Of a stretch of DNA of 64,000 nt, positions 18,546 through 26,433 are shown piece by piece. Below the pieces are notes generated by a model, which searched no databases, was not told the DNA's origin, and saw only the letters and a list, made by a program, of their open reading frames with translations. Numbering within the stretch: position 1 is the first letter of the stretch; each line of letters begins with the position of its first letter. A program made the position numbers and the translations under genes. Source of the stretch: CAVPOO01 sp963707015 (GTDB lineage Bacteria > Pseudomonadota > Gammaproteobacteria > Thiohalobacterales > Thiohalobacteraceae); contig CAVPOO010000016.1 in assembly GCA_963707015.1 (NCBI GenBank), positions 1 through 64,000 of the forward strand. The letters are read 5' to 3'.

Positions 18546-19817
18546 ATGACAATGAGATTAGTGATTTCAGTTCAGTATTGGTCCACTGACGGTTTCAGGG
18601 TTGCTATGGGCGGGATTGCAGCAGCGCTGCTGATGCTGTCGCCAAGCGTGGCGGTGGGCGAAATCGGTCCCGCGCTGACCGGCCTGACCGGTCGCGCCAA
18701 CGACGCGACGTCGGTGTTCTTTTCGCCGGCCGGCATCACCCGCCTGGATCGGCCGGAACTGGTGGCGCAGGCAACCTTTATGTACCAGGAATCGAAATTC
18801 GACGTGCAGCAGGCCAGCTTCGCGGGCGGAGACTCGGACAGGGACAGCCGGGTGTTCACCATCCCGGCGGCTTACTATGTACATCCCCTGGGTGAGCGCT
18901 GGCGACTCGGGCTGTCGGTCAATGTGCCCTCCGGCATCGGCCACGACTACGGCAAGAAATGGTCGGGGCGCTATCTGTCGGAAGAATCGGATCTTGCCTT
19001 CGTCGCGGCGTCCACGGTGCTGGCCTACCGATTCACCGATCAGGTGTCGCTGGGTGCCGGTCCCTACCTGATGTACACCGATTCGAGGAGCAAGGCCCGG
19101 GTCAACAACCTGCTGCCGGATGCCGGCGACGGTGCGGTGCGGCTGGAGGAGGACGGGGTCGCAGTCGGCTTCATGCTGGGCGCGATGTACGAGTTTACGC
19201 CCGAGACCCGCATCGGTGCTGTGTACCGCTCGGCGGTCGAGCCCGACCTGGAGGGCACGCCTTCGTTCAGCAACCTGGACCCCCTGGTCCGCCAGGGACT
19301 GGCCGCGGCCAATCTGCTCGGCACAGAGGTGGACGTCGATTTCACCGTACCGGCCCAGGCGCAGATCGGCGTCTATACGGAATTGTCCCCGCGCTGGTCG
19401 GTCACCGGCGATCTCATCTGGATCAACATGTCGGAGTTCGGCATCACCCGGGTCAGCGTGGCACAGGACAGCATTTCGGTGCGCAACGACGACTTCCAGG
19501 ACATGTGGATCGGCTCGGCCGGGATGAAGTACCGGTATGCGGATCAGCGTGCGGTTTCGGTCGGCGTCCTGTACGCCAGCTCCCCGACCACTGACAGCCG
19601 GCGCAGCATTGCGTTACCCTTCGATCGCGTCATCAGCGTGGGCGCCGGCCTCGAGCGGCCGTGCTTCGGTTTCGTTTGCTACGCGAGCCTCAGTTACGTC
19701 GACCTCGGCGACGGAGACCTGTCGGAAGACGGCGGACCGCTGCTCGGCAGCGTCGAGGGGTCCTTCAGCAGTAACTGGGCGGTGGCGTTGGACTTTCAAC
19801 TGCGCAAGCGGTTCTGA
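18546..19817 (+). CDS. OmpP1/FadL-family outer-membrane transport protein
   Basis: This is an outer-membrane beta-barrel of about 423 residues. Starts at ATG 18546, ATG 18552 or ATG 18606 are possible; I chose 18546 because it supplies a basic residue ahead of the hydrophobic stretch GGIAAALLMLSPSVAVG. The mature N-terminus GRANDATSVFFSPAGITRL is the hallmark of FadL/OmpP1/TodX proteins, and the chain ends in Phe (LRKRF) as barrels do. Such proteins pass hydrophobic or aromatic compounds across the outer membrane. Its place inside an Aae-like operon, between the FUSC and DUF1656 genes, is unusual. It suggests the unit handles an aromatic or fatty substrate on both membranes. Direction of transport is inferred. 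Confidence 0.85.
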   Translation: MTMRLVISVQYWSTDGFRVAMGGIAAALLMLSPSVAVGEIGPALTGLTGRANDATSVFFSPAGITRLDRPELVAQATFMYQESKFDVQQASFAGGDSDRDSRVFTIPAAYYVHPLGERWRLGLSVNVPSGIGHDYGKKWSGRYLSEESDLAFVAASTVLAYRFTDQVSLGAGPYLMYTDSRSKARVNNLLPDAGDGAVRLEEDGVAVGFMLGAMYEFTPETRIGAVYRSAVEPDLEGTPSFSNLDPLVRQGLAAANLLGTEVDVDFTVPAQAQIGVYTELSPRWSVTGDLIWINMSEFGITRVSVAQDSISVRNDDFQDMWIGSAGMKYRYADQRAVSVGVLYASSPTTDSRRSIALPFDRVISVGAGLERPCFGFVCYASLSYVDLGDGDLSEDGGPLLGSVEGSFSSNWAVALDFQLRKRF

Positions 19818-19862
19818 TTGGTCGAACTGCTGCAGCGCGATGTGAGGCTCGGGAACCTACAG

Positions 19863-20075
19863 ATGCAACTGATTCCAAGCGAATTTACCATTGGGGAGGT
19901 GTATTTTCCGCCGCTGCTGATTGCTTCCGTGTTGGGGATCATTCTGGCCTGGCTATCCGGGCTGGTGCTGAACCGCTACCGGCTGTCGCGCTTCTTCTTC
20001 TACCCGCCGCTGGTGCTGCTGGCGCTGACGGTCATCTATACGGTGATCATTGGAACCTTCGTCATTCCCTCATGA
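19863..20075 (+). CDS. DUF1656 (AaeX-like) small membrane protein
   Basis: This is a 70-residue protein starting at ATG 19863; an in-frame TTG at 19818 would add 15 unconvincing residues. It has two hydrophobic segments (PPLLIASVLGIILAWLSGLV and PPLVLLALTVIYTVIIGTF) joined by a short basic loop. The size and the opening QLIPSEFTIGEVYFPPLL fit DUF1656, the family of AaeX. These small inner-membrane proteins are almost always encoded beside AaeA/AaeB-type efflux genes, and their exact role is unknown. The stop codon overlaps the next ATG by four bases (ATGA), showing translational coupling to the fusion protein. Confidence 0.85.
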   Translation: MQLIPSEFTIGEVYFPPLLIASVLGIILAWLSGLVLNRYRLSRFFFYPPLVLLALTVIYTVIIGTFVIPS

Positions 20076-21006
20076 ATAAGGCAACCCATTTTATTAAGTA
20101 TCTGCTGACCGGTGCCGTGGTTCTGGTCGCCGCAGCGCTGGCGGCCTGGAAATACTGGGATTACATCACCAATCCATGGACCCGTGACGGCCAGGTGCGC
20201 GCGCAGGTGATACAGGTCACCCCGAGGGTGTCTGGCCCGATTGTCAATCTCCCGATCGAGGACAACCGGTTCGTCAAGGCAGGCGACCTGTTGTTCAAGA
20301 TCGATCCACGCACCTTCCAGGCGGCGGTCGATCAGGCCCGGGCAGATCTGCAGCAGGCTCAGGTGGAAGCGGATGATGCGAGGGAAGAGGCAGACCGTGC
20401 GGAGACATGAAGACGCGGACAAGGGGGCAATGTCCGCCGCGGAGTCAACTCGAACGGAAAGAGAATGACCAGCGTAGTGCCGAGGCCACGGTGCTCGGCG
20501 CCCGGGCTGCACTGGAGCAGGCGCAGCTTGACCTTGAGTTTACCGAAGTCAAGGCGCCGGTCGATGGCTATGTTACGAACCTCAATCTTCGCCTCGGCAG
20601 TCAGGCAGTCGCCAACCAGCCCACACTGGCGCTGATCGATGCCGACAGTTTCTGGGTGCACGGCTTCTTCAGGGAGAATCACATCGAGGGCATTGGCGCG
20701 GGCGACCGGGCGGTTATCACCCTGATGAGCTACCCGGACCGTCCCCTGGAAGGGCTGGTCGACAGCCTCGGCTGGGGTATTTTTCAGCAGGACGGCAGCA
20801 GTGGCGCGAACCTGTTGCCCGACATCAGCCCGACCTTCCAGTGGATCCGCCTCGCCCAGCGTGTGCCGGTGCGCGTGCGCCTGGTCGACATGCCCGACGA
20901 TATCGAGTTGCGGGTTGGTACCACCGCCTCGGTGCTGGTGATGAAAGGCACTCGGGATCACAAGGGCAAGGTGCGGCTTGCGCCGGCACCGCGCGCGTTG
21001 CAGTGA
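20072..21006 (+). pseudogene. HlyD/AaeA-like membrane fusion protein, broken by two frame changes
   Basis: The first frame (ATG 20072, coupled by ATGA to the DUF1656 gene) encodes the membrane anchor, the biotinyl-lipoyl-like segment VSGPIVNLPIEDNRFVKAGD and the start of the coiled coil, ending at a stop at 20408-20410. A short middle piece, GAMSAAES, is read in a second frame around 20424-20451. The rest, QLERKENDQRSAEATV to PAPRALQ, is in a third frame ending at 21006. Together they make a normal AaeA-type protein of about 310 residues (anchor, lipoyl, hairpin, beta-barrel domain). Two separate frame changes between about 20395 and 20455 are needed to join them. In the intact family the protein links the inner-membrane FUSC pump to the outer membrane. 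It is either a pseudogene or this stretch was poorly sequenced. Confidence 0.85.
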
Positions 21007-21245
21007 AATACGGATCGGAGTCCGTTTTTCGAAAGCCCCGTGAGCAACGCTGCGCGATCTGGTGACAGAAACGACGCCGACCCCAGCTTCAGGCAGGCCA
21101 GAGGTCGAGGTCCGAGCCAGACGCAGAATGAGCTGATGATTACGTAAATCATCTCGTAGGAGCGCGGTCCCCCGGCGCGAACCGCGCCGAACGGTGGTGG
21201 TTCTGCAGTGAGTGAATATAAACAGGGTTTCCCCTGGAGGATCTC

Positions 21246-22937
21246 ATGTCAGAGGCAAACAGCAAGACCCGGCAATTCGCTCTGCCTGTTATGCAGGGCC
21301 TCCTGCCGATCAGGGCCGCGCAGGTCCCCGCCGAGGTGATCGCCGGCCTCACGCTGGCGGCGCTGGCGATACCCGAAGTGATGGGCTATACGAAGATTTC
21401 CGGCACGCCGGTGATCACCGGTCTCTATACCATGCTGATCCCGACCCTTCTGTTCGCGTTTTTCGGCTCTTCACGCCACCTGGTGGTGGGCGCCGATTCG
21501 GCGACGGCGGCGATTCTCGCCGCCGGCCTGGTGGGGTTGGCGGCAACCGGCTCCGACGAGTACGTGGCACTGGCGGCTGTGCTCGCGGTGATGGCGGCAG
21601 GCTTCCTCATCCTGGCGCGCATCATCGGTCTGGGGTTCCTGGCGGACTTTCTGTCGCGCACGGTACTGATCGGTTTCCTGACCGGGGTCGGTGTACAGGT
21701 CGCGCTGGGGCAGATCTCCGGCATGCTTGGCCTCAAGGGGGGAGGGCACGGCACCCTGGCGAAAATCTGGAACGACCTTCAGCAAGTCGAGCAGGTCAAT
21801 GGCTACGCCCTGGTCACTGCCCTGACTGTGCTGGTGGTCATTGTCGGTTCGAAAAGACTCTCCAAGAAAATACCGGGTGCGCTGATCGCCGTGATCGGTG
21901 CGATTGTCGCCAGCTGGGCACTGAATTTTGAAGGTCACATGGATGTGCTCGGTACCATACCCAGCGGTCTGCCGCACATCGGGCTGCCCGAGGTGCAGTG
22001 GAGCTGGGAACTCATCGGCAAACTGGTGCCCACGGCATTCGCCATGTTCGTGGTGATCCTGGCCCAGAGTGCGGCCACCTCGCGCGCCTATGCCGCGCGC
22101 TATAACGAGCGCTTCAGCGAAGACACCGACCTGGTCGGCCTGGGCCTGGCGAATATTGGCGCCGGTCTGTCCGGCACCTTTGTTGTCAACGGCAGCCCGA
22201 CCAAGACCCAGATGGTTGACAGCGCCGGCGGGCGTACGCAGCTGTCGCTGCTGGTGACTGTGTTGATCGTTCTCCTGGTGCTGTTGTTTCTGACCGGCCC
22301 CCTGGCTTACATGCCGGAAGCGGTGTTGTCGGCGATCGTGTTCCTGATCGGCGTCGATCTCATCGATGTCAAGGGTATGCGGAGTATCTATGAGCAAAGG
22401 CGCTCCGAGTTCTGGGTCGCGCTCATCACCGCGCTGATGGTGGTGTTCGTCGGTGTGGAGCAGGGCATCATACTGGCGATCGTGCTGTCACTGATCGATC
22501 ACACGCGGCGCGGCTATCGTCCAAAGAACGTGGTGCTGGTTCCCTCCGAGACGGGCGTCCTGCGCGCGCAGCCCGTCGCGACAAGGGCCCAGGCCTTGCC
22601 GGGCCTGCTGATCTACCGGTTCACGCACAGCATGTACTACGCCAATGCCGAACAGCTGTCCCAGGAACTCACCGATGTGGTCAATAACGCCGATCCGTCC
22701 ATCCGCTGGCTGTGCCTGGATGCCTCGGCAGTTGACGATGTGGATTATTCAGCAGCGGAAACGCTGCGGTCCTTGTTCGCGGTCATGAAGGAAAAGGGCA
22801 TACGCCTGGTGGTCGCGCAGGTGTTGGAAGACGTCAGGGAAACAAGCCGCTACCGGCTGTGGGAGCTGTTCGGAGAGGACGCTTTCTATGACACGCTGGA
22901 TGATGTCGTGAAGGCCTATCAAGAACAAACGAGTTAG
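21246..22937 (+). CDS. SulP-family anion permease with STAS domain
   Basis: This is a 563-residue protein. ATG 21246 follows GGAGG at a good distance. The N-terminal signature IPAEVIAGLTLAALAIPEVM has the form VPAEVIAGLTLAALAIPEVM here and continues into GYTKISGTPVITGLY, typical of SulP (SLC26) carriers. About 10-12 membrane segments run to residue ~420. A cytoplasmic STAS domain follows (WLCLDASAVDDVDYSAAETL). SulP proteins carry sulfate, bicarbonate or other anions at the inner membrane. No carbonic anhydrase or sulfate-assimilation gene is adjacent, so the anion is open. A K+ channel and an Na+/H+ antiporter follow on the same strand with short gaps, giving a three-gene ion unit. Confidence 0.92.
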   Translation: MSEANSKTRQFALPVMQGLLPIRAAQVPAEVIAGLTLAALAIPEVMGYTKISGTPVITGLYTMLIPTLLFAFFGSSRHLVVGADSATAAILAAGLVGLAATGSDEYVALAAVLAVMAAGFLILARIIGLGFLADFLSRTVLIGFLTGVGVQVALGQISGMLGLKGGGHGTLAKIWNDLQQVEQVNGYALVTALTVLVVIVGSKRLSKKIPGALIAVIGAIVASWALNFEGHMDVLGTIPSGLPHIGLPEVQWSWELIGKLVPTAFAMFVVILAQSAATSRAYAARYNERFSEDTDLVGLGLANIGAGLSGTFVVNGSPTKTQMVDSAGGRTQLSLLVTVLIVLLVLLFLTGPLAYMPEAVLSAIVFLIGVDLIDVKGMRSIYEQRRSEFWVALITALMVVFVGVEQGIILAIVLSLIDHTRRGYRPKNVVLVPSETGVLRAQPVATRAQALPGLLIYRFTHSMYYANAEQLSQELTDVVNNADPSIRWLCLDASAVDDVDYSAAETLRSLFAVMKEKGIRLVVAQVLEDVRETSRYRLWELFGEDAFYDTLDDVVKAYQEQTS

Positions 22938-22972
22938 GAAAACCTGTTCGAGCGTGATGGGGATGACCGGCC

Positions 22973-23404
22973 ATGCTTCTTGAAAAAGTCGGTATTGCCT
23001 TATTGATGATGTTTCTGAGCACCATGATCCACGCCCTGTTTATGATCGCCGGGAGCCATGCGCTCGACTGGCGCCTCGCGCGTTTCGGTCATCCAAGGGG
23101 GCATTTTGACAAGGCGGTGCTGGTCTGGAGTCTGACCATATGGATGTTTCTCGCCATCGTCCTCGAGGCCTGGCTGTGGGCATTGGTATACCTGTACAGC
23201 CCGGAGCTCACCGAGCTGCCCGATCCGCAGACCGCGTTCTATTTCTCCATGGTGACTTTCACCACGCTGGGCTATGGCGATTTGGTGCTGAGCGGGGACT
23301 GGCGGACCCTGGCCTCGATCCAGGCGGCAAACGGTGTGATTATTTTTGGCTGGACGACGGCATTGATCTTTTATTTTATTCAAAAGATTTATAAGAGACA
23401 CTAG
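22973..23404 (+). CDS. Two-TM potassium channel protein
   Basis: This is a 143-residue ion-channel-2 type protein. The pore loop FSMVTFTTLGYGDL contains the K+ selectivity filter TTLGYGD (residues 97-103). Hydrophobic helices flank the pore (about 48-75 and 112-137), and a further hydrophobic segment lies at the N-terminus (5-28). There is no RCK or cyclic-nucleotide domain, so gating must come from elsewhere. The gene starts 35 bases after the SulP gene and ends 19 bases before the CPA1 antiporter, so the three are probably co-transcribed. It likely lets K+ flow to balance charge moved by neighbouring carriers; this role is inferred. Confidence 0.87.
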   Translation: MLLEKVGIALLMMFLSTMIHALFMIAGSHALDWRLARFGHPRGHFDKAVLVWSLTIWMFLAIVLEAWLWALVYLYSPELTELPDPQTAFYFSMVTFTTLGYGDLVLSGDWRTLASIQAANGVIIFGWTTALIFYFIQKIYKRH

Positions 23405-23423
23405 CTCGCGGGGGACGATACGA

Positions 23424-24638
23424 ATGTATGAAAACCTTGCCTTGCTCGCCGCCTTTGTGCTGGTCTACAGCACGGTCGCCGGCGCTATCGAACGTACCTG
23501 GATCAGCGGACCGATTGTGTTTACCGCTTTCGGCCTGCTCATCGGTCCCATGGCGCTCGACCTGCACACCATGGAAATCGACCGTGAGCTGATCCGCAGC
23601 TTGGCCGAGCTGACACTGGCGATGGTGCTGTTTACCGACGCGGCCAACGCCGATATCAGGGTTCTGAAAGAAAGCGGCGGATTGCCGACCCGCCTCCTGT
23701 TGATCGGGTTGCCGTTGACCATCCTGCTGGGCTTCGGTTTTCTTGTGCTCTTGACCGACAGTCTGTCGTTGTTTGCCATGGCGGTGCTGGCGACCATGCT
23801 GGCGCCGACGGATGCGGCCCTGGGTAAAGCAGTGGTGACCAACGAAGCGGTACCCGATGACATCCGCCAGGGCCTGAACGTCGAGAGCGGTCTTAATGAC
23901 GGCATCTGTGTGCCGGTCCTGCTGGTGTTTCTCGCGTTGGCACTGGGCCACGCGGGCGAGGAGGGGCCCTGGACGCTGGCGGCAAAACTCGTTATCGAGG
24001 AAATCGGCATCGGTCTCGCGGTAGGACTGGTGTTGACCTATTTCGCCGTCCGGCTGTTCAGAGTGGCCCGGCACAGGCAGTGGCTGACGCAGACCTGGAT
24101 TCAGCTGCCGATTGCTGCCCTGGCGCTCACCTGTTTTTCCGTTGCCCAGTCTCTCGGTGGCAGTGGCTTTATCGCTGCCTTCAGCGGCGGCATCCTGGCC
24201 GGTATTATGGGAACCGGCCTTTCCCGGAAGGTGCACGACGAATTTCTGCGCGCCTCAGAGGGCACAGGCGATACGCTGGCACTGATCACCTGGGTGATCT
24301 TCGGCTCCGCGGTGGTAGGGCAGGCGCTCGGCCATTTCAGCTGGATGATCCTGCTCTACTCGGTGTTGAGTCTCACCGTCATCCGCATGCTGCCAGTGTT
24401 TCTGTCACTCGCGGGCAGCGGTATCGACACCGAGGGCAAGCTGTTCATCGGCTGGTTCGGCCCGCGCGGCCTGGCGAGCATCGTGTTTGCGGTCATCGTG
24501 ATCAACAGCGGGCTGCCCGACAGCGGTCCACTCGTCATGGCGGTGGTGTGCACGATTATTCTCAGCATCGTCGCTCACGGCGTGACGGCCAATCCCTGGG
24601 CTAGGGCTTACGGTAAGCGAGCGCGGCAGGCGCGCTAG
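23424..24638 (+). CDS. CPA1-family Na+(K+)/H+ antiporter
   Basis: This is a 404-residue protein with about 12 membrane segments. Conserved CPA1 signatures are visible: LATMLAPTDAALGKAVV, with the TD helix break, and LNVESGLNDGICVPVLLV, with the ND cation-binding pair. It lacks the long cytoplasmic tail of some NhaP proteins. It exchanges Na+ or K+ for H+ across the inner membrane. It closes the SulP/channel/antiporter block; beyond it the + strand coding stops and the accessory island begins. Cation preference is not readable from sequence alone. Confidence 0.9.
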   Translation: MYENLALLAAFVLVYSTVAGAIERTWISGPIVFTAFGLLIGPMALDLHTMEIDRELIRSLAELTLAMVLFTDAANADIRVLKESGGLPTRLLLIGLPLTILLGFGFLVLLTDSLSLFAMAVLATMLAPTDAALGKAVVTNEAVPDDIRQGLNVESGLNDGICVPVLLVFLALALGHAGEEGPWTLAAKLVIEEIGIGLAVGLVLTYFAVRLFRVARHRQWLTQTWIQLPIAALALTCFSVAQSLGGSGFIAAFSGGILAGIMGTGLSRKVHDEFLRASEGTGDTLALITWVIFGSAVVGQALGHFSWMILLYSVLSLTVIRMLPVFLSLAGSGIDTEGKLFIGWFGPRGLASIVFAVIVINSGLPDSGPLVMAVVCTIILSIVAHGVTANPWARAYGKRARQAR

Positions 24639-24675
24639 AGGCTTCGATCACGTATTACGACGCTTTGATCCGAGA

Positions 24676-24840
24676 TTATCTGCTCGCTGGTCGGAATCTG
24701 GCATCGGTGCGACCGAAAGGCGTCGCCGCCTGCCCGTACGCGGCCGGCGCCGGCATGAGGTCGAGGGAGTGGGGCGGGGCGCCGGCGCACCCCGCGAACA
24801 GCATCGCGGCGAGGCAGACGATGAGCGATATCAACTTCAT
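24676..24840 (-). CDS. Short lipoprotein, possibly the N-terminal remnant of a longer one
   Basis: From ATG 24840 the frame gives 54 residues: MKLISLIVCLAAMLFAGC, a lipoprotein signal peptide with lipobox LFAGC, then a Pro/Ala-rich stretch (LDLMPAPAAYGQAATPFGR). The motif LMPAP(A)xY after a lipobox is familiar to me from the start of some alpha/beta-hydrolase lipoproteins, so this may be a truncated N-terminus. No clear ribosome binding site is seen. It lies convergent to the antiporter gene, just outside the island. Confidence 0.45.
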   Translation of the reverse strand: MKLISLIVCLAAMLFAGCAGAPPHSLDLMPAPAAYGQAATPFGRTDARFRPASR

Positions 24841-24958
24841 GGCGCCCCCGGTTCGGCTTCGGCAGGTCGTTGTGGCAGTCACTCCTCGGAATCCCGGGGC
24901 CATTGGTTTGGATACTGTTAACTTGACAGTACCCTCGCGGGAGATGCGCTAACGAGCC

Positions 24959-25465
24959 TTATTCCGCGATAGCGAAGTTATGTGCTGCATCTTGCAGCGA
25001 AATTATCAGGGTCATTGGATCCAGCGGGGATTCCTGGAAACCGTTACGCAGATAAAATTGTTTTGCATCTTCTGCGAGTGTGTGTACGAGTAGCGCTTTC
25101 ACGCCAGCTTGTTGTGATACCGATAGCGTCCGAAGTATCGCGTCCCTTAGCAAGCTCCGGCCAAGTCCAGCATGTTGCCACCGTTCGTCAATGGCCAAAC
25201 GTCCGAGCACGATGACTGGGACAGGGTCAGGCATATTGCGGCGTACCTTACCGGGTGCATTGCCATGTCCAACACTACCGGTAGCAAGGGCGTAGTAACC
25301 AATCACCTGTCCATCACTGCAAACGACGAATGTGCGGGATGCGCCTGAACTTTCGTTTTTGAGGGCGCGGCGCTTTAGCCATTCATCCAGCACCGGCACA
25401 CCACAAGCGAACGATTCGACGTTATGAGCTGTCGTGATCGGCTCTGGTGGTGTTATTTCTCCCAT
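24959..25465 (-). CDS. GNAT-family toxin (TacT-like) of a type II toxin-antitoxin pair
   Basis: This is a 168-residue GCN5-related N-acetyltransferase. The acetyl-CoA loop is LAIDERWQHAGLGRSLLRDA (QxxGxG). The N-terminal segment (HNVESFACGVPVLDEWLKRR) and the C-terminal FYLRNGFQESPLDPMTL match TacT/AtaT-type toxins, which acetylate aminoacyl-tRNA and stop translation. It overlaps the upstream DUF1778 antitoxin by 13 bases on the minus strand, the standard gene order for this system. The toxin is intact in length and motifs. Confidence 0.9.
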   Translation of the reverse strand: MGEITPPEPITTAHNVESFACGVPVLDEWLKRRALKNESSGASRTFVVCSDGQVIGYYALATGSVGHGNAPGKVRRNMPDPVPVIVLGRLAIDERWQHAGLGRSLLRDAILRTLSVSQQAGVKALLVHTLAEDAKQFYLRNGFQESPLDPMTLIISLQDAAHNFAIAE

Positions 25466-25731
25466 GGTGCCTTGCTGCTCAACAAGGCACGTAGGGCTGG
25501 ATTCTCATTAACCGGCGCGTTGAGAAGCGTTTGAAATTTCTCGTAGGCTTCATCATCCACAAGAAAAAGACGCCGATCGAGTAACACGTTTTCGGCCTCA
25601 CGGCAGGCGACTTCCAGCATAAAATCCGATCGATTTTTGCTGAGCATAGCCGCTGCCTTGTCAATCAGATTGCGCTGCGCGAGGCGGGCGCGGATATTAA
25701 TCGGTGCTTCACGATTCTGTGTTTCCGCCAT
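25453..25731 (-). CDS. DUF1778 ribbon-helix-helix antitoxin (TacA-like)
   Basis: This is a 92-residue protein. The N-terminal half (INIRARLAQRNLIDKAAAML) is a ribbon-helix-helix DNA-binding domain. The C-terminal part (FLVDDEAYEKFQTLLNAP) is the DUF1778 toxin-binding tail with its conserved FxLDxxxWxxF-like pattern. It should neutralise the GNAT toxin encoded just downstream and repress the shared promoter. Inverted repeats just upstream (25749-25794) are candidate operators. The coding frames overlap, so the two proteins are made in a coupled way. Confidence 0.9.
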   Translation of the reverse strand: MAETQNREAPINIRARLAQRNLIDKAAAMLSKNRSDFMLEVACREAENVLLDRRLFLVDDEAYEKFQTLLNAPVNENPALRALLSSKAPWEK

Positions 25732-25748
25732 TAGGGTGGCCTCCTATT

Positions 25749-25794
25749 GTGTGGACATTAAATATACATTTATGTGTATCGACGGTCTACACAT
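25749..25794. promoter_or_regulatory. Candidate TacA operator: nested inverted repeats
   Basis: Upstream of the antitoxin, TGTGTGGAC (25749-25757) and GTCTACACA (25786-25794) form an inverted repeat with one mismatch. Between them lies a smaller palindrome-like stretch, ATACATTTATGTGTAT. RHH antitoxins bind such short palindromes. The site is 18 bases from the antitoxin start, where a promoter/operator would lie. Confidence 0.5.
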
Positions 25795-25955
25795 TTCCTG
25801 CAGCTAGCGGACGGGTTGTTGTCTCAAGAAAAAATCAGACTATGCTGATTTTGTGCTAACTGGCAATGGCAGTGAACAGTAACTGATTAATAAACATAGT
25901 GAAATGATTCAGTCAGGCTGCGAACCAGTTCGTCCGGATTTCGAAACTTTCTGGG

Positions 25956-26265
25956 CATGCAAGTCATGAATAATGATGTCGTCGGTTTTTCGGGCGAGCA
26001 AGAACTGCGACCTGAGTTGATAGCGGTGGCGAAACGTATCGCATTGAAAGTTATCATAAAGATGTTACATGGGACGTCGCGCGTAACTGGGGGATAAGGT
26101 GGCCTCCCCTTGGGGACGCCATTTTGTGTTGTAACGACTGAAATAAAAATAAAATAATTGCGGAATGATCTCGCCTGAGAATAGCTTCGGCCTGTAACCG
26201 CTGATTTACAAGCAAAAAAACAGGGGGTTCGCGTACCCCGCCCGACGCCACACTATCCCCCAATT
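25956..26265. repeat. ~310-bp direct repeat, copy A (downstream of fic)
   Basis: Bases 25956-26122 align without gaps to 28256-28422 (offset 2300) at about 146 of 167 identical. The last 22 of those bases, ending CCCCTTGGGGACGCCAT, are identical. The middle (26123-26223) has diverged. The end (26224-26265) matches copy B again, around the hairpin GGGGTTCGCGTACCCC. Inside, 26085-26096 and 26254-26265 form an 11/12 inverted repeat that could close a ~180-base structure. One pair differs between the copies in a compensating way (T-A here, C-G in copy B). The element lies just downstream of the minus-strand fic gene. It is either an attachment-site region or a structured RNA; the sequence does not decide. 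Confidence 0.85.
26213..26240 (-). terminator. Rho-independent terminator for fic (minus strand)
   Basis: Read on the minus strand, a GGGGT/ACCCC stem (26224-26228 with 26235-26239, six-base loop) is followed by CCTG and seven T (26220-26214). It lies about 200 bases past the fic stop codon, inside repeat copy A. The hairpin is conserved in copy B, but the T-run is not. Confidence 0.6.
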
Positions 26266-26433
26266 TCAGCAGCAGCGGACGACATGTTTTTGCTCATAAG
26301 GAAGATCGCGTTCACGAACAGGACTGGCTAAGTAATGGTTTTCAGAACACCATTACAAATTCGCCACCCATAGGCCGGGGCAACGTAAAAATGGCTCTGC
26401 AAATCCAAATCGAGTCTGCCCCCAATTTGCTGG

